Shown here in pieces: positions 9,775 through 20,146 of a DNA stretch of 64,000 bases. Source of the DNA: Sphingomonas sp. CCH21-G11 (GTDB lineage: Bacteria; Pseudomonadota; Alphaproteobacteria; Sphingomonadales; Sphingomonadaceae); contig NZ_LSHX01000024.1 in the NCBI RefSeq assembly GCF_001555965.1, positions 62,001 to 126,000 of the forward strand, read 5' to 3'. Below the pieces are notes generated by a model. That model ran no database searches. It saw only the letters and a list, made by a program, of their open reading frames with translations, and had not been told where the DNA came from. Position 1 is the first letter of the stretch. Every line of letters begins with the position of its first letter. Position numbers and translations under genes: made by a program.

Positions 9775-11567
9775 CGCGCGCGCAGGCGCTCGATCTTCTG
9801 CCCCGCCTCGCTTTGCCACGCAAAGGCCGACAGGCCGGATTTGCCCAACTGGTTCACGAATGCCTGCGCCTCGCTCGCGGTGCGGAACGGCCCCGCCAGC
9901 AACCGATTGGTCGCGCGCAGCGGCGTTGTCCAGCCCTGCTTGCCCTTGAACAGATCGGGCGCCGTTTTCGCCAGCTTCTCCCACACCTTGGGCAGGTCGC
10001 TCTTGTTCGCGCCGCCCGCAACCTGGACCCAATGACGCGCCGGTTCCAGCTTGGCGGGATCCGGCTTTGCCGGCGCGGGTTTGACCGGCGGGGTTCGGGG
10101 TCGCGCGATGGCGGGACGCGACGCGGCCGTGGGACCCGATGCCTTTGGGGCTGCGGGTGATGGATCAGCGACCGTCGTCGCGGTTGCCGCACCGTCGGTC
10201 AGGCGCTGGACGATCGCACCCAGAATTGCGCGGTTGTCCGCCGAAATGGCCGCCGCACCCGCAGCCGTCGCAGGCGGTGGCGGTGGCGGTGGCGGTGGCG
10301 CGGCGTCGCGCGCCGCCGGCACCGGTGCCGCAACCGCCGCAAGCGGGCGCGATGCGATCTCGACCGGTGCAAGCACAGCTGCGGGTGCAGGCGGCACATC
10401 CGTGGCGACCTGGGCCACGGCGACCTGCGCCGGCGCGGCAGCCGGCACGGAAGTCGCCTCATTCGGCGCAGGGGTGCCGACGCGCACGGTAAAGGGCGGG
10501 GCCACCCGCGCAGGCACGGGCGCACGCGCGACGGTCGCGCTGCCACGCCGCTGCAGCGTCCCCGCAATCGAGCCCTTGGCCGACGGCGCGGCGGCAGTCA
10601 GCGCCGAGGATGCCCGCGGCCGGGTGGGCAGCTCCGGCGCCGCCTCCTCGGGCACGGCACCCGCATCGCGCCGGGTGCGGCGCGGATCGACAGCGCGCGG
10701 CCGCCGGCTGCGCGCCTCCGCCACTTCGGTTCCGGTTTCGCGCGCGGCGCGTCGTGTATCGGCAGGCTCGATGCCGGGAATGGGCGGCGCCATCGCCGCA
10801 TCGGCCAGCCGTGCCGGTGACGCGGTCAGCTCGCCGAAATGCACCGCGAACGCGCGCCCGCTCGCGTCGAGCGACGCCAGCCTGCCAAAGAAGGGTGACA
10901 TGCTGGGGCCGAAACCGGGCAGCAACCCGGCGGCGATCCGCTCGGCCTGGGCAACGTCACCGTTGATGGCGAGCACGAACGCACGCGCCCGCCATGCGGC
11001 GCGATCGTTCTGGCGCAGCAGGGGATCGAGCAGGCGCGCGGATTCCGCCACGTCCCCGCTGATCCCCAGCGACAGCGCCAGGCGGCGCGTGACCTCCGGA
11101 TCGGCGCGCTCGCGCAATGCCAGGCGATAATCGCGCTGCGCCAGCGCGGGATAGCCCAACAGGTCATAGGCGAGCCCGCGTTGCGCGGCCATGCGCGCCA
11201 ACGGGTATCCCGCGCGCTCCGCCGCCTGGAACAGCCGCAGCGCCTCACCGGGTCGTTCGAGCGCGGTCAGCGCCGCCGCGCGTCCCGCGATCAGCCGCGC
11301 ATTACCCGGTGCGATCGCATCGCCGCGGCTGAAGAAGCCGAGCGCCGCGGCCGGATCGCCGAGCAACACGCTCAATTCGCCGGCCTCCGCCAGCGCATCG
11401 AGATCGTCGGGATTGCGGGCGAGCACGCGCATCTGGTCGGCCAGCCGATCGGCATTGGGCGTCGCACGCGGGGCAAGCTGTGCAAGCGCGCCCGGTACCG
11501 ATACCGGCGCAGCGACCAGCATGGCGAGCAACAGGATCGACAACCGGGGCGCTACGGGGAAGGTCAT
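9771..11567 (-). CDS. TPR and SPOR domain protein, exported
   Basis: Protein of 598 residues. A signal peptide (about 1-30, ending GALAQ) is followed by TPR-like helical repeats (about 40-230: [45 protein letters not shown]), a very long Pro/Ala-rich disordered linker (including a run of ten prolines near 430) and a C-terminal SPOR domain (about 515-598, [20 protein letters not shown] ... [20 protein letters not shown]). It lies just downstream of ftsZ, so a role at the septum is a sound inference. The signal peptide decides the start at 11567 over an upstream ATG at 11615. The stop overlaps dgt. Confidence 0.85.
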   Translation of the reverse strand: MTFPVAPRLSILLLAMLVAAPVSVPGALAQLAPRATPNADRLADQMRVLARNPDDLDALAEAGELSVLLGDPAAALGFFSRGDAIAPGNARLIAGRAAALTALERPGEALRLFQAAERAGYPLARMAAQRGLAYDLLGYPALAQRDYRLALRERADPEVTRRLALSLGISGDVAESARLLDPLLRQNDRAAWRARAFVLAINGDVAQAERIAAGLLPGFGPSMSPFFGRLASLDASGRAFAVHFGELTASPARLADAAMAPPIPGIEPADTRRAARETGTEVAEARSRRPRAVDPRRTRRDAGAVPEEAAPELPTRPRASSALTAAAPSAKGSIAGTLQRRGSATVARAPVPARVAPPFTVRVGTPAPNEATSVPAAAPAQVAVAQVATDVPPAPAAVLAPVEIASRPLAAVAAPVPAARDAAPPPPPPPPPATAAGAAAISADNRAILGAIVQRLTDGAATATTVADPSPAAPKASGPTAASRPAIARPRTPPVKPAPAKPDPAKLEPARHWVQVAGGANKSDLPKVWEKLAKTAPDLFKGKQGWTTPLRATNRLLAGPFRTASEAQAFVNQLGKSGLSAFAWQSEAGQKIERLRAR

Positions 11568-11641
11568 GGGCAGGAAACGGGACTGCCGCCCCACGCCTGA
11601 ACCCGCGCTGACCATGCGCCGATCAGGACGAGGCCGGCGAC

Positions 11642-11673
11642 CGGCCGCCCCGTCACCGCGACGGATGCGGCCG
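11642..11673 (-). terminator. hairpin between ftsZ and TPR-SPOR gene
   Basis: Two stacked stems: CGGCCGC (11642-11648) pairs with GCGGCCG (11667-11673), and inside them CCGTC (11650-11654) pairs with GACGG-type sequence (CGACGG, to 11664). There is no clear run of U after it, so it may only attenuate transcription leaving the dcw cluster. Confidence 0.35.
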
Positions 11674-11689
11674 GCCGATCCGCTGGTGC

Positions 11690-13183
11690 CTATTGATTGT
11701 TCTGGCGGTGCAGGAAGCGCGGGATGTCGAGCGAGTCATTGCCCTCATCGCTGCTGCGCGCCGCACTGCGGCCGGCATTCGCCATCCGCTCGAACAGCGT
11801 GCCGCCCGATTTGCGCGGCGCTTCCGCCGATGCGGAGGGGAGCGGCGCCGCCGCTTCCTCGCCATCGGTCAGCCAGCGCCGGGTCGACATCGGGCGCGGT
11901 GCCGGGGTCCCGTCATCGACCTCGGTCTCGGAACCGAGCACGAGCTCGTCATCGGGAGTGTCCATCCCGGCGACCGCATCATCCTCGAACCGGATCGGCT
12001 CGGCCGTCGCATCGACGGTGGCCTCCGGCTCGTCGCCGGATGGCTCATCATTGGACATGACCGGCGCGGACAGTTCGAGCGGCTCGTCCTCGACTTCGGG
12101 CGTCTGGGCGACGGGCGCCGGCGCCTCCTCGGTCATCGGAACCAGCCCGGGGCGACGCTGGGTGGCGAAGGAGAAGACGCGCGTCGGCTCGACGACCGGC
12201 GCGACCGGCTGGCGCGCCTCCGCCTCGATGCCGGTGGCGACCACCGAGACGCGGATCTTGCCCTCGAGCTCCGGATTGAACGCCGAACCCCAGATGATGT
12301 TCGCATCCTCGTCGACCAGCTCGCGGATGTGGTTGGCGGCTTCGTCGACTTCGAGCAGGCGCATGTCCTCGCCGCCGGTGATCGAGACGATCACGCCCTT
12401 GGCACCGTTCAGCGACACGCCGTCGAGCAGCGGGTTGGCGATCGCCTTCTGCGCGGCTTCGATGGCGCGATTGTCGCCCTCGGCCTCGCCGGTGCCCATC
12501 ATCGCCTTGCCCATTTCCTGCATCACCGAACGAACGTCGGCGAAGTCGAGGTTGATGAGGCCGGGCATGACCATCAGGTCGGTGATGCCGCGCACGCCCT
12601 GCTGCAGCACTTCGTCCGCCATCTCGAACGCCTGCTTGAAGGTCGTGTTGGCGTTGGCGATCAGGAACAGGTTCTGGTTGGGAATGACGATCAGCGTGTC
12701 GACGTACTTCTGAAGCTCTTCGATGCCGGCCTCGGCCGACTTGGAGCGGCGCTTGCCCTCAAAGGCAAAGGGCTTGGTCACAACACCGACGGTCAGAATG
12801 CCCATGTCGCGCGCGGCCTTGGCAATGACCGGCGCCGCTCCCGTGCCGGTGCCGCCGCCCATGCCGGCGGCGAGGAAGCACATATGGCTACCCTCCAGCG
12901 CCTTCTGGACCTGCTCGATCGTCTCCTCGGCGGCCGCGCGCCCGATTTCGGGCCGCGAACCTGCGCCCAGGCCCTGGGTGATCTTCGCGCCCAGCTGGAT
13001 GCGCTGCTGCGCGACCGACTGCTTCAGCGCCTGCGCATCGGTGTTGGCGACCAGGAAATCGACGCCCTGCACGTCCGACCGGATCATGTTGGCGATCGCG
13101 TTGCCACCGGCACCGCCGACCCCGATCACCGAGATACGCGGGGTCAATTCACCGACATCGTCCATCAGAAACTCGATTCCCAT
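11690..13183 (-). CDS. ftsZ: cell division GTPase FtsZ
   Basis: Tubulin homologue of 497 residues that polymerises into the Z ring at midcell. GTP-binding glycine loop GVGGAGGNA at 21-29, signature [11 protein letters not shown] at 109-119, and the catalytic T7 loop NLDFADVR at 211-218. A long acidic linker (about 320-470) precedes a C-terminal tail [12 protein letters not shown], the expected binding site for FtsA and other partners. GGGGAG upstream fixes the ATG at 13183; a longer in-frame ATG at 13225 is rejected. Last gene of the dcw cluster, 110 bases after ftsA, a gap large enough for its own promoter. Confidence 0.97.
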   Translation of the reverse strand: MGIEFLMDDVGELTPRISVIGVGGAGGNAIANMIRSDVQGVDFLVANTDAQALKQSVAQQRIQLGAKITQGLGAGSRPEIGRAAAEETIEQVQKALEGSHMCFLAAGMGGGTGTGAAPVIAKAARDMGILTVGVVTKPFAFEGKRRSKSAEAGIEELQKYVDTLIVIPNQNLFLIANANTTFKQAFEMADEVLQQGVRGITDLMVMPGLINLDFADVRSVMQEMGKAMMGTGEAEGDNRAIEAAQKAIANPLLDGVSLNGAKGVIVSITGGEDMRLLEVDEAANHIRELVDEDANIIWGSAFNPELEGKIRVSVVATGIEAEARQPVAPVVEPTRVFSFATQRRPGLVPMTEEAPAPVAQTPEVEDEPLELSAPVMSNDEPSGDEPEATVDATAEPIRFEDDAVAGMDTPDDELVLGSETEVDDGTPAPRPMSTRRWLTDGEEAAAPLPSASAEAPRKSGGTLFERMANAGRSAARSSDEGNDSLDIPRFLHRQNNQ

Positions 13184-13293
13184 TTCAATTCTCCCCGCGG
13201 CTTCCCCAGAGCGCGAAAATCCCAACTCGACCGTCGTTGTGCACCATCTAAACCAGCGACTCTAGCCCGAATGCGCGGCCCTGACGCATTTGT

Positions 13294-14553
13294 TTAATAA
13301 TTTGTTCGGAACGCGGTAATCAGCCTTCCGATCAATGCCTTGGTGGTCGGGCGCGTCACCAGCTGCTGTGCCGGCTCGATCGCGCGCAGATCGATGGGGT
13401 CGGCCGCCGCGAACATCGCCAGACCCGCTAACGTCGCGAAGCCGGGGCCGCCATGCGCTTCGGGCAGGGCGGTCAATCCGCGCGGCCGTCCGACGCGGAC
13501 CGCGCTGCCGAGCGCCTGCTGCGCATAATCGGCAATGCCCTTCAGTTCGGCGCCGCCGCCGGTCAGCACGATCTGGCGGCCGACCGGATCCTCGAACCCC
13601 AGCCGCTTTAGCTCCTTGCGGATTTCGACCATCAGCCGGTCGAGCCGCTGGCGGATCACCGCGATCAGCTGCGCGCGCGTGATCCGGGTGCCTTCGGCTT
13701 CGTCGTCCGACGCGATCGGCGCGACGTCGAGCATGTCGTGATTATCGCGCGGGCTGGCATTGGCTGAGCCGTAGAAGCATTTCAGGCGCTCGGCCTGGGC
13801 GCGGTTGGTGCCAAAGGCGGACGCGATGTCGTCCGTGATATCGGCGGCACCCAGCGGGATCGAGGCGAGCCCGGTCAGCACCCCGTGCGAGAAGACCGAG
13901 ACGTTGGTGATGCCGGCACCGATTTCGACGAGCGCCACGCCGAGTTCGCGCTCCTCTTGGCTGATACAGGCAAGCCCAGTGGCAACGGGCGCCGCGACGA
14001 TCGACTTCACGTTCAGATGTGCCGAGCGCACGCACAGGTCGAGGTTGCGGACCGGCGATCCCTCGGTGGCGACGACGTGGATCTCGACCCCCAGCCGGTC
14101 GGCGTGCAGCCCCAGCGGATCGGGCACACCGGTCAGCCCGTCGAGCGTGTAGCGCATCGGATGCGCGTGCAGCACCATGCGCTGGCCGGGGTCGACCGCG
14201 TTGCGCCCGGCCTTCAGCAGCGCGTCGATATCGCCCTGTTCGACCCGGTGCCCGCCCAGGTCGCTTTCCAGCCGCACGATGTCGGAAACCAGGTTGCCCG
14301 CCGAAAAGCTGACCCAGACATGTTCGATATTGGTGCCGGCAATGCGTTCGGCCTGTTCGACCGCCTCGCGCACCGCAGTCTCGGTCGCGCGCATGTCGGC
14401 GATATAGCCGCGCTTGACGCCGCGGCTCTCGCGCTGGCCGGTGCCGAGCACCAGCAGCTCGCCGCCATCCAGCTTCTGCGCGATCAGTGCCGAGATCTTG
14501 GACGATCCGATATCGAGCGCGGTGATCAGCCCGTCCGGTTGCGCCTTCGCCAT
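13294..14553 (-). CDS. ftsA: cell division protein FtsA
   Basis: Actin-like ATPase of 419 residues that tethers FtsZ filaments to the inner membrane. Phosphate 1 motif ITALDIGSSKISALI near the N-terminus, the SHS2-domain region (GYIADMRATETAVREAVEQAE), and the adenosine motif IVLTGGGAELKGI. The C-terminus ends with a basic amphipathic membrane-targeting helix (ALIGRLITAFRTNY). GGAG seven bases before the ATG. It lies 44 bases after ftsQ and directly upstream of ftsZ. Confidence 0.96.
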   Translation of the reverse strand: MAKAQPDGLITALDIGSSKISALIAQKLDGGELLVLGTGQRESRGVKRGYIADMRATETAVREAVEQAERIAGTNIEHVWVSFSAGNLVSDIVRLESDLGGHRVEQGDIDALLKAGRNAVDPGQRMVLHAHPMRYTLDGLTGVPDPLGLHADRLGVEIHVVATEGSPVRNLDLCVRSAHLNVKSIVAAPVATGLACISQEERELGVALVEIGAGITNVSVFSHGVLTGLASIPLGAADITDDIASAFGTNRAQAERLKCFYGSANASPRDNHDMLDVAPIASDDEAEGTRITRAQLIAVIRQRLDRLMVEIRKELKRLGFEDPVGRQIVLTGGGAELKGIADYAQQALGSAVRVGRPRGLTALPEAHGGPGFATLAGLAMFAAADPIDLRAIEPAQQLVTRPTTKALIGRLITAFRTNY

Positions 14554-14597
14554 TTACTCCACCCCTTGTCTACACGGACCGACGACGCGGCGCGCCG

Positions 14598-15494
14598 TCA
14601 CAGCCCCTCCCCGTCGATCGTCTGCGCCAGATTGCCGCCCGACAGGCGCACGACCAGCTTCTTTGGATCACGCATGTCGAAGCGGCGATAGCCGCGACCG
14701 AGCAACCCCTGCGTCCCGTCGATCTCCGCGAACTTGATCAGCGCGGCGCGCGCAGACTCCTCACCTTCGGGCAGCACCAGTTCCTCGCCGCTTTCAAAGG
14801 TCAGGTTCCAGCGCCGGTCCCCGACCCACGTCGCGGCCTTGACCAGCGGCTTGAGCGCCGGCGTCGCGTCGATCAGTGCCTCATAGGCCGGGGCCTTGGC
14901 GTTGGCACCCTCGCCGATCACCAGAGGCAGCTCGGGCATCGCCGACGGCAGCACCGGTTCGAGCAGCACGCCCGCCATGTCGATCAGCATCAGCTGGCCG
15001 TCATGCTGCCACACCGCCGCCGGCTTGCGCTCGACGATCTCGATCACGATACGGTCGGGCAGGCGGCGCGACACGCGCGCTTCCTCGATCCAGCCATATT
15101 CGAGCAGCCGGTCGCGCACCTGGTTGAGATCGACGAGCGGCATCGCGCGCGATTGCTGGTCGAGCGCGGCCGCATAGACCGAATTGCGGTCCATCCGCTT
15201 CAAGCCGATGATGTCGATTTCCTTGACCCGGAATCCGGCCTCGCCGATCCCCTCGGCCATCGCCACGCCGATCGCGCCGGGAATGCCGGCCCAGCTCGCC
15301 GCGGCCAGCAACAGCGCGCACACGCCGCCGGTGATCGACCACGCCGCCAGCCGGCGCGCGGTGTGTTCGCCGCCGGGCAGCACCGCGACCGCGTGGTCGA
15401 GCACGCCGGCACGGCGCGGCCGCTTCGCCTGGGGCTTGCGCTTCAGCTGCTGGGTGCGCTTGGGGCTCGCGCGGCGCGTCGCGGTGCGGGTCAT
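14598..15494 (-). CDS. ftsQ: cell division protein FtsQ
   Basis: Bitopic divisome protein of 298 residues. A basic cytoplasmic tail (1-55, MTRTATRRASPKRTQQLKRK) and one membrane span (about 58-78) precede the POTRA domain (about 88-155: FRVKEIDIIGLKRMDRNSVY ... LPDRIVIEIVERKPAAVW) and the beta domain. FtsQ links the early ring to FtsB/FtsL and the wall synthases. The ATG at 15494 overlaps the ddl stop by four bases (ATGA), which excludes the longer upstream frame. Confidence 0.94.
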   Translation of the reverse strand: MTRTATRRASPKRTQQLKRKPQAKRPRRAGVLDHAVAVLPGGEHTARRLAAWSITGGVCALLLAAASWAGIPGAIGVAMAEGIGEAGFRVKEIDIIGLKRMDRNSVYAAALDQQSRAMPLVDLNQVRDRLLEYGWIEEARVSRRLPDRIVIEIVERKPAAVWQHDGQLMLIDMAGVLLEPVLPSAMPELPLVIGEGANAKAPAYEALIDATPALKPLVKAATWVGDRRWNLTFESGEELVLPEGEESARAALIKFAEIDGTQGLLGRGYRRFDMRDPKKLVVRLSGGNLAQTIDGEGL

Positions 15495-16435
15495 GCGGGC
15501 TCCATTTCGGGGTCGGCCATCGCCGCGTCGACGATGCGCTGAACCAGTTCGGGATAACTGATCCCCATATGTCGCGCCTGTTCGGGCACCAGGCTCAAGG
15601 GCGTCATGCCGGGCTGGGTGTTGACCTCGAGCAGGAACAGCCCCTCGACGCCGCGCTGGTCGTCCCAGCGGAAATCGGAACGCGACGCGCCGCGACAGCC
15701 GAGCCGCTTGTGCGCCTCGATCGCGATCGCGCGGCACGCCGCGGTGATCTCGTCGGGAATTTCGGCGGGAAAGACGTGCTCGGTCAGCCCGTCGGTATAT
15801 TTGGCGTCATAATCGTAGAAGCCGCTCTTGGGCTTGAGCTCGGTCACCCCCAGCGCCGCGTCGCCCAGCACCGCGGTGGTCAGTTCGCGCCCGCGAATGA
15901 ACGGCTCGGCAAGCAGTTCGTCGAATTCCTGCCACGGGCCGGCGGCGTCGCGGCTGATCGGATTGCCGAAATTGCCTTCATCGGTCACGATCGCGACGCC
16001 GACCGATGAGCCTTCATTGACGGGTTTGAGCACATAGGGCCGCGGCAGCGGGTCGCGCTCGTAAAGCTCAGCAGACTTGACGATGCGCCCACCCGGCATC
16101 GGGATGCCGAACGGCACCAGCGCCTGCTTGGTCAGCACCTTGTCGATCGCGATGACCGACGTGACCATGCCCGAATGGGTGTAGCGCAACCCCATCAGGT
16201 CGAGCATTCCCTGCACCGATCCGTCCTCGCCCGGCGTGCCGTGCAGCGCGTTGAAGACGAGATCGGGCCTTGCCTCGCTCAGGCGCAGCGCGACGTGGCG
16301 ATCCATGTCGATGCGGGTGACGCGATGGCCCAGCTGCTCCAGCGCCTCGGCAATGCCTGCGCCCGACATCAGCGACACCTCACGCTCCGCCGACCAGCCG
16401 CCCATCAGGACGGCGATATGAAGGGGAGCGGTCAC
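15491..16435 (-). CDS. ddl: D-alanine--D-alanine ligase
   Basis: ATP-grasp ligase of 314 residues that joins two D-alanines for the peptidoglycan pentapeptide. N-terminal IAVLMGGWSAEREVSLMSG, then FNALHGTPGEDGSVQGMLD, the ATP-grasp core (PYVLKPVNEGSSVGV) and the Mg-binding LLEVNTQPGMTPLSLVP near the C-terminus. The start is GTG at 16435 with a strong GGGGAGG seven bases upstream; that Shine-Dalgarno lies in the arm of a hairpin (16441-16458), listed separately. Overlaps ftsQ by four bases. Confidence 0.95.
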   Translation of the reverse strand: MTAPLHIAVLMGGWSAEREVSLMSGAGIAEALEQLGHRVTRIDMDRHVALRLSEARPDLVFNALHGTPGEDGSVQGMLDLMGLRYTHSGMVTSVIAIDKVLTKQALVPFGIPMPGGRIVKSAELYERDPLPRPYVLKPVNEGSSVGVAIVTDEGNFGNPISRDAAGPWQEFDELLAEPFIRGRELTTAVLGDAALGVTELKPKSGFYDYDAKYTDGLTEHVFPAEIPDEITAACRAIAIEAHKRLGCRGASRSDFRWDDQRGVEGLFLLEVNTQPGMTPLSLVPEQARHMGISYPELVQRIVDAAMADPEMEPA

Positions 16436-16440
16436 TTGAT

Positions 16441-16458
16441 CCTCCCCGGTACGGGGAA
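16441..16458 (-). promoter_or_regulatory. hairpin holding the ddl ribosome-binding site
   Basis: On the minus strand TTCCCCG and CGGGGAGG pair around a three-base loop (TAC). The GGGGAGG arm is the Shine-Dalgarno of the GTG start of ddl, so the folded form would hide it. The sequence resembles the hairpin tips of element C in murD, so it may be a remnant of that repeat family. Visible in sequence; a regulatory effect is inference. Confidence 0.45.
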
Positions 16459-16475
16459 GAGCTGAGCCCACGCGG

Positions 16476-17576
16476 TCACTTCGCCACCCCCACCCGCTGA
16501 ATCTCCCATTCCAGCTCGACGCCCGACTGCGCTTTCACCCGCGCGCGCACTTCCTCGCCCAGCGCCTCGATGTCGGCGCTGGTGGCGGTGCCGCTGTTGA
16601 TCAGGAAATTGGTGTGCTTCTCGCTCACTTGCGCGCCGCCGATGGTCAGGCCGCGACAGCCCGCCGCATCGACCAATGCCCAGGCCTTGTGCCCGTCAGG
16701 GTTCTTGAAGGTCGATCCGCCGGTCTTGCTGCGCAGTGGCTGCGACGCCTCACGCGCGGCGGCGATGCGGTCCATCTCTGCCTGGATCGCCGCCGGATCG
16801 CCGAGTTCGCCGCGAAAAGTGGCCCCGACCACCACCGCGCCATCGGGCAATTCGCTGTGGCGATAAGTGTAGCCAAGCGCGGCGCGATCGAGCGTGCGCC
16901 GCTCGCCGGAGCGCAGCACGATGTCGCACTCGACCAGGATGTCGGCGGTCTCGCGACCATAGGCGCCACCGTTCATCCGCACGAAGCCGCCGACCGTGCC
17001 GGGGATCGAGCGCAGGAACTCAAGTCCGGCAATCCCCGCGTCGCGCGCGGTGGACGACACCAGGATGCCCGACGCCCCGGCGCCGCAGCGCAGCGTCGTC
17101 GCATCCAGCCGCTCGACGGTGGCGAACGGCTTGCCCAGCCGGATCACGACGCCCGGCCAGCCGCCATCACGGATGATCAGGTTGGAACCGAGGCCAAGCG
17201 CCAGGACCGGGATGGCCGGATCGAGATCAGCCAGGAACCGCACGAGGTCATCGGCATCTGCGGGCTCATACAACCACCGCGCCGCCCCGCCCGATTTGAA
17301 CCAGACGAGGGGTGCCAGCGGCGCCTGCGCGGTCAGCTTGCCGCGCACGGCGGATATACTCCCGCCCGCGGGAGGGGGTTGGGGTGTGGGAATTCGTCCG
17401 TCCGGATCAGGCCCTCCCCCGAACCCTCCCGCTCGCGGAAGGGGGGAAGGAGCCTCTGCCGCTTGTAAAGACTCACCGTTCGTTTCGAGCGAAGTCGAGA
17501 AACGCGGTCCGGGCGCACGTTTCTCGACTTCGCTCGAAACGAACGGGGTTTCTGGGGAAGAGGTGCGGATAGTCAT
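16476..17576 (-). CDS. murB: UDP-N-acetylenolpyruvoylglucosamine reductase with repeat-encoded N-terminus
   Basis: FAD enzyme of 366 residues that reduces UDP-GlcNAc-enolpyruvate to UDP-MurNAc. The conserved protein begins near residue 76 ([30 protein letters not shown]); catalytic landmarks are YTYRHSEL, the proton donor Ser in [12 protein letters not shown] and [10 protein letters not shown]. Residues 8-73 have no counterpart in the family and are encoded by palindromic element A (17476-17546) and element B (17359-17454). The ATG overlaps the murC stop by four bases (17573-17576), so translation should begin there and read through both repeats. An internal GTG at 17348 (V77), with GGGAG ten bases upstream, is a possible alternative start giving a normal-length enzyme. 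Confidence 0.93.
   Translation of the reverse strand: MTIRTSSPETPFVSSEVEKRAPGPRFSTSLETNGESLQAAEAPSPLPRAGGFGGGPDPDGRIPTPQPPPAGGSISAVRGKLTAQAPLAPLVWFKSGGAARWLYEPADADDLVRFLADLDPAIPVLALGLGSNLIIRDGGWPGVVIRLGKPFATVERLDATTLRCGAGASGILVSSTARDAGIAGLEFLRSIPGTVGGFVRMNGGAYGRETADILVECDIVLRSGERRTLDRAALGYTYRHSELPDGAVVVGATFRGELGDPAAIQAEMDRIAAAREASQPLRSKTGGSTFKNPDGHKAWALVDAAGCRGLTIGGAQVSEKHTNFLINSGTATSADIEALGEEVRARVKAQSGVELEWEIQRVGVAK
17359..17454 (-). repeat. palindromic element B in murB
   Basis: 96 bases (32 codons) inside murB, made of G/C-rich hairpins. CTCCCGC/GCGGGAG with a two-base loop lies at 17359-17374, and CCCTCCCGCTCGCGGAAGGGG lies at the other end. It encodes murB residues about 42-73 (Pro/Gly-rich). 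An A-B pair with a similar 20-base spacer recurs in putA. Such GGGAGGG(T/G)TTGGG-type repeats are common between sphingomonad genes (general knowledge). Confidence 0.7.
17476..17546. repeat. palindromic element A in murB
   Basis: Perfect 29-base inverted repeat: arms 17476-17504 and 17518-17546, 13-base loop. The arm contains CGTTTCGAGCGAAGTCGAGA. It lies in codons 11-34 of murB and is translated there as [10 protein letters not shown]...[10 protein letters not shown]. No stop codon occurs in any reading frame of either arm. Confidence 0.9.
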
Positions 17577-18997
17577 CCCCGCGCCGCCTCAATCGCATGG
17601 GCCAGCCCGGCCGCCCACTTCGTAATGTCGCCCGCGCCCAGGCAGACGATCAGGTCACCCGGCTCGACCACGCGCGCCAGCTCCGCCGCGAGTGCATCGG
17701 CATCCGCGACCGCCGCGACCGCGTGGTGCCCGCGCCGCTGCACCGCCTCGACCAACGCTTCGGCGCTGACGCCCTCGACCGGCGCTTCGCCGGCGGCATA
17801 GACCGGCGTCACCAGCACGCGGTCGGCGTCGTTGAACGCCTGCGCGAACTCCTCCATCAGATTGCCGAGCCGCGAATAGCGGTGCGGCTGGCACACCGCG
17901 ATCACGCGCGCGACTGCGCTTTCGCGCGCCGCGGACAGGACCGCGCGGATCTCGACCGGGTGGTGGCCGTAATCGTCGACCACCAGCGCCGGCGGTTGAC
18001 CCGCGCCGAACGCCACTTCGCCCACTTTGGTGAAGCGCCGCTTGACGCCACCGAAATTGGCGAAGCCACGCTGGATCGTCGCATCGTCGACGCCCAGCTC
18101 CAGCGCGACGCCGACCGCCGCCAGCGCGTTCTGGACGTTGTGGCGGCCCGGCATCGGCAGGTCGATGCCCTCGATCGAGCGGGTGGTGCCGTCACGGTGG
18201 CGGATGATCGCTTCGAACCGGTTGCCGCCCGGATAAGGTGTGACGTTGACGCCGCGCACGTCCGATTGCGCGGAGAAGCCATAGGTGACGATGCGGCGGT
18301 CGCGCACCTTGGGGATGATCGCCTGCACCTCGGGATGGTCGAGGCACAGCAGCGCCGCGCCGTAAAAGGGCACGTTCTCGACAAACTCGACATAGGCGTC
18401 CTTCACCGCCTCGAACGAGCCGTAATGGTCGAGATGCTCGGGATCGATGTTGGTCACGACCGCGATCGTGCCATCGAGGCGCAGGAAGCTGCCGTCGCTC
18501 TCGTCCGCTTCGACCACCATCCAGTCGCTCGCGCCAAGTCGGGCGTTGCTGCCATAGCTGTTGATGATGCCGCCATTGATGACGGTCGGATCGACCCCGC
18601 CCGCATCCAGCAGCGCGGCGATCATGCTGGTCGTCGTCGTCTTGCCGTGCGTGCCCGCGACCGCGACGGTGGATTTGAGCCGCATCAGCTCCGCCAGCAT
18701 CTCGGCGCGGCGCACCACCGGAATGCGGCGGTTGAGCGCGGCCTCCACTTCCGGATTGCCGCGCTGGATCGCGGTCGAGGTGACGACCACCGCGGCGTCG
18801 CCCAGATTGTCGGCATGGTGGCCGATCGTCACCGGGATGCCGCGGTCGCGCAGCCCCTGGACGACATAGCCCTCGGCCACGTCCGACCCCTGCACCTGAT
18901 AGCCGAGATTCTTCATCACTTCGGCAATGCCCGACATGCCGATGCCGCCGATGCCGACGAAGTGGATCGTGCCGATGTCGGTCGCGACTCCCCTCAT
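17573..18997 (-). CDS. murC: UDP-N-acetylmuramate--L-alanine ligase
   Basis: Mur ligase of 474 residues that adds L-alanine to UDP-MurNAc, the first amino-acid step of the stem peptide. Rossmann-like N-terminus [19 protein letters not shown]-loop [14 protein letters not shown], central domain [13 protein letters not shown], and C-terminal [10 protein letters not shown] with VCQPHRYSR. Both ends overlap neighbours by four bases (murG upstream, murB downstream), so it is tightly coupled. Confidence 0.97.
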   Translation of the reverse strand: MRGVATDIGTIHFVGIGGIGMSGIAEVMKNLGYQVQGSDVAEGYVVQGLRDRGIPVTIGHHADNLGDAAVVVTSTAIQRGNPEVEAALNRRIPVVRRAEMLAELMRLKSTVAVAGTHGKTTTTSMIAALLDAGGVDPTVINGGIINSYGSNARLGASDWMVVEADESDGSFLRLDGTIAVVTNIDPEHLDHYGSFEAVKDAYVEFVENVPFYGAALLCLDHPEVQAIIPKVRDRRIVTYGFSAQSDVRGVNVTPYPGGNRFEAIIRHRDGTTRSIEGIDLPMPGRHNVQNALAAVGVALELGVDDATIQRGFANFGGVKRRFTKVGEVAFGAGQPPALVVDDYGHHPVEIRAVLSAARESAVARVIAVCQPHRYSRLGNLMEEFAQAFNDADRVLVTPVYAAGEAPVEGVSAEALVEAVQRRGHHAVAAVADADALAAELARVVEPGDLIVCLGAGDITKWAAGLAHAIEAARG

Positions 18998-20145
18998 GCG
19001 TAGGCTTCCCGGCTGCGGTTGGCCGACGGCGCTGGCCCGATCGGGGCGAGCGGCGCATGGACGCGCTCGACCAGGTCGGCGAGGTCGCGGGTCGCATCGG
19101 GCCGCCCGACGCTGCGGGCGCGCGCCGCAGCATTCTCCAGCCCCTTGGGATCGAGGCCGAGGCGCTGCATCTGCTTGGCGAGCTCGCGCGCGGTGAACAG
19201 CCGTTGCGGAATGGTACGCGCGCCGCCGGCTTCGGTGATCTCGCGCGCATTCGCGGTCTGGTGATCGTCGGTGGCACTCGGCAGCGGCACCAGGATCGCC
19301 GGACGCCCGGCCGCGGTCAGCTCGGCGATCGTCGACGCACCCGCGCGCGCAATGACGATGTGTGCCCAGGCGAGCCGGTCGGGCAGGTCGGGCAGATAGG
19401 TCGCGACTTCGGCCGGGATCGCGTGCTCGGCATATTTGGCGCGCACCTTGTCGATATCCTCGATCCGCACCTGGTGCGTTACCTGCATCCGGCGGCGGAA
19501 ATGGATGGGCAGCATCGCCAGCCCATCGGCGACGACTTCGCTCAGGATCGACGCGCCCTGGCTGCCGCCGGTCACCAGCACGCGGAAAATCCCTTCCTCG
19601 TCCAGGTGCGGAAAGGGGCGCATCCGCAGCGCCGCCACCGCTTCGCGCACCGGATTGCCGACCAGGCGCACCTTGTCGAGATGCGCGGGCTTCAGCCGCT
19701 CGGTGTCGGGATAGGACGTCGCGATCGCATCGACACGCCCGGCGACCAGCCGATTGACGCGGCCGAGCACGGCGTTCTGTTCGTGGATGACGGTCGGGAT
19801 GCCGCGATTGAACGCGGCGAGCAATGCCGGGAAGGCCGGGTAGCCGCCGAAACCGACCACGGCGGAGGGTTCGACCTCGCGATAGAGGCGGATCGCCTGG
19901 GCGCGGCCCTTCAGCATCTGCGACGCCGCACGCGCATAGCCGATCGGACCGCCGCCCAGCCTTCCTGCGGGCAGGACATGCGTATCGATGCCGTCGAACA
20001 ATCCGGGAAAGCGCACGCCGCGCGCGTCGCTGACCAGCGAAACGCGATGGCCGCGCCGGATCAGCTCGGCCGCGAGCGCGGCGGCGGGCACCATGTGTCC
20101 GCCCGTGCCGCCCGCCGCCATGATGTAATGCCGCTTGGTCGTCAT
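18994..20145 (-). CDS. murG: lipid II synthase MurG
   Basis: Membrane-associated GT28 glycosyltransferase of 383 residues that adds GlcNAc to lipid I to give lipid II. The first glycine-rich loop is [17 protein letters not shown], followed by [14 protein letters not shown] and [13 protein letters not shown]. The UDP-GlcNAc site is seen in VTGGSQGAS and [38 protein letters not shown] one base after the ftsW stop; the murG stop overlaps murC as ATGA. Confidence 0.97.
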   Translation of the reverse strand: MTTKRHYIMAAGGTGGHMVPAAALAAELIRRGHRVSLVSDARGVRFPGLFDGIDTHVLPAGRLGGGPIGYARAASQMLKGRAQAIRLYREVEPSAVVGFGGYPAFPALLAAFNRGIPTVIHEQNAVLGRVNRLVAGRVDAIATSYPDTERLKPAHLDKVRLVGNPVREAVAALRMRPFPHLDEEGIFRVLVTGGSQGASILSEVVADGLAMLPIHFRRRMQVTHQVRIEDIDKVRAKYAEHAIPAEVATYLPDLPDRLAWAHIVIARAGASTIAELTAAGRPAILVPLPSATDDHQTANAREITEAGGARTIPQRLFTARELAKQMQRLGLDPKGLENAAARARSVGRPDATRDLADLVERVHAPLAPIGPAPSANRSREAYA

Positions 20146-20146
20146 C

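Noticed and set aside
10051..11130. Ala/Gly-rich plus-strand frame opposite the TPR-SPOR gene
   Set aside because: Mirror of the Pro-rich linker; the minus strand has signal peptide and SPOR domain.
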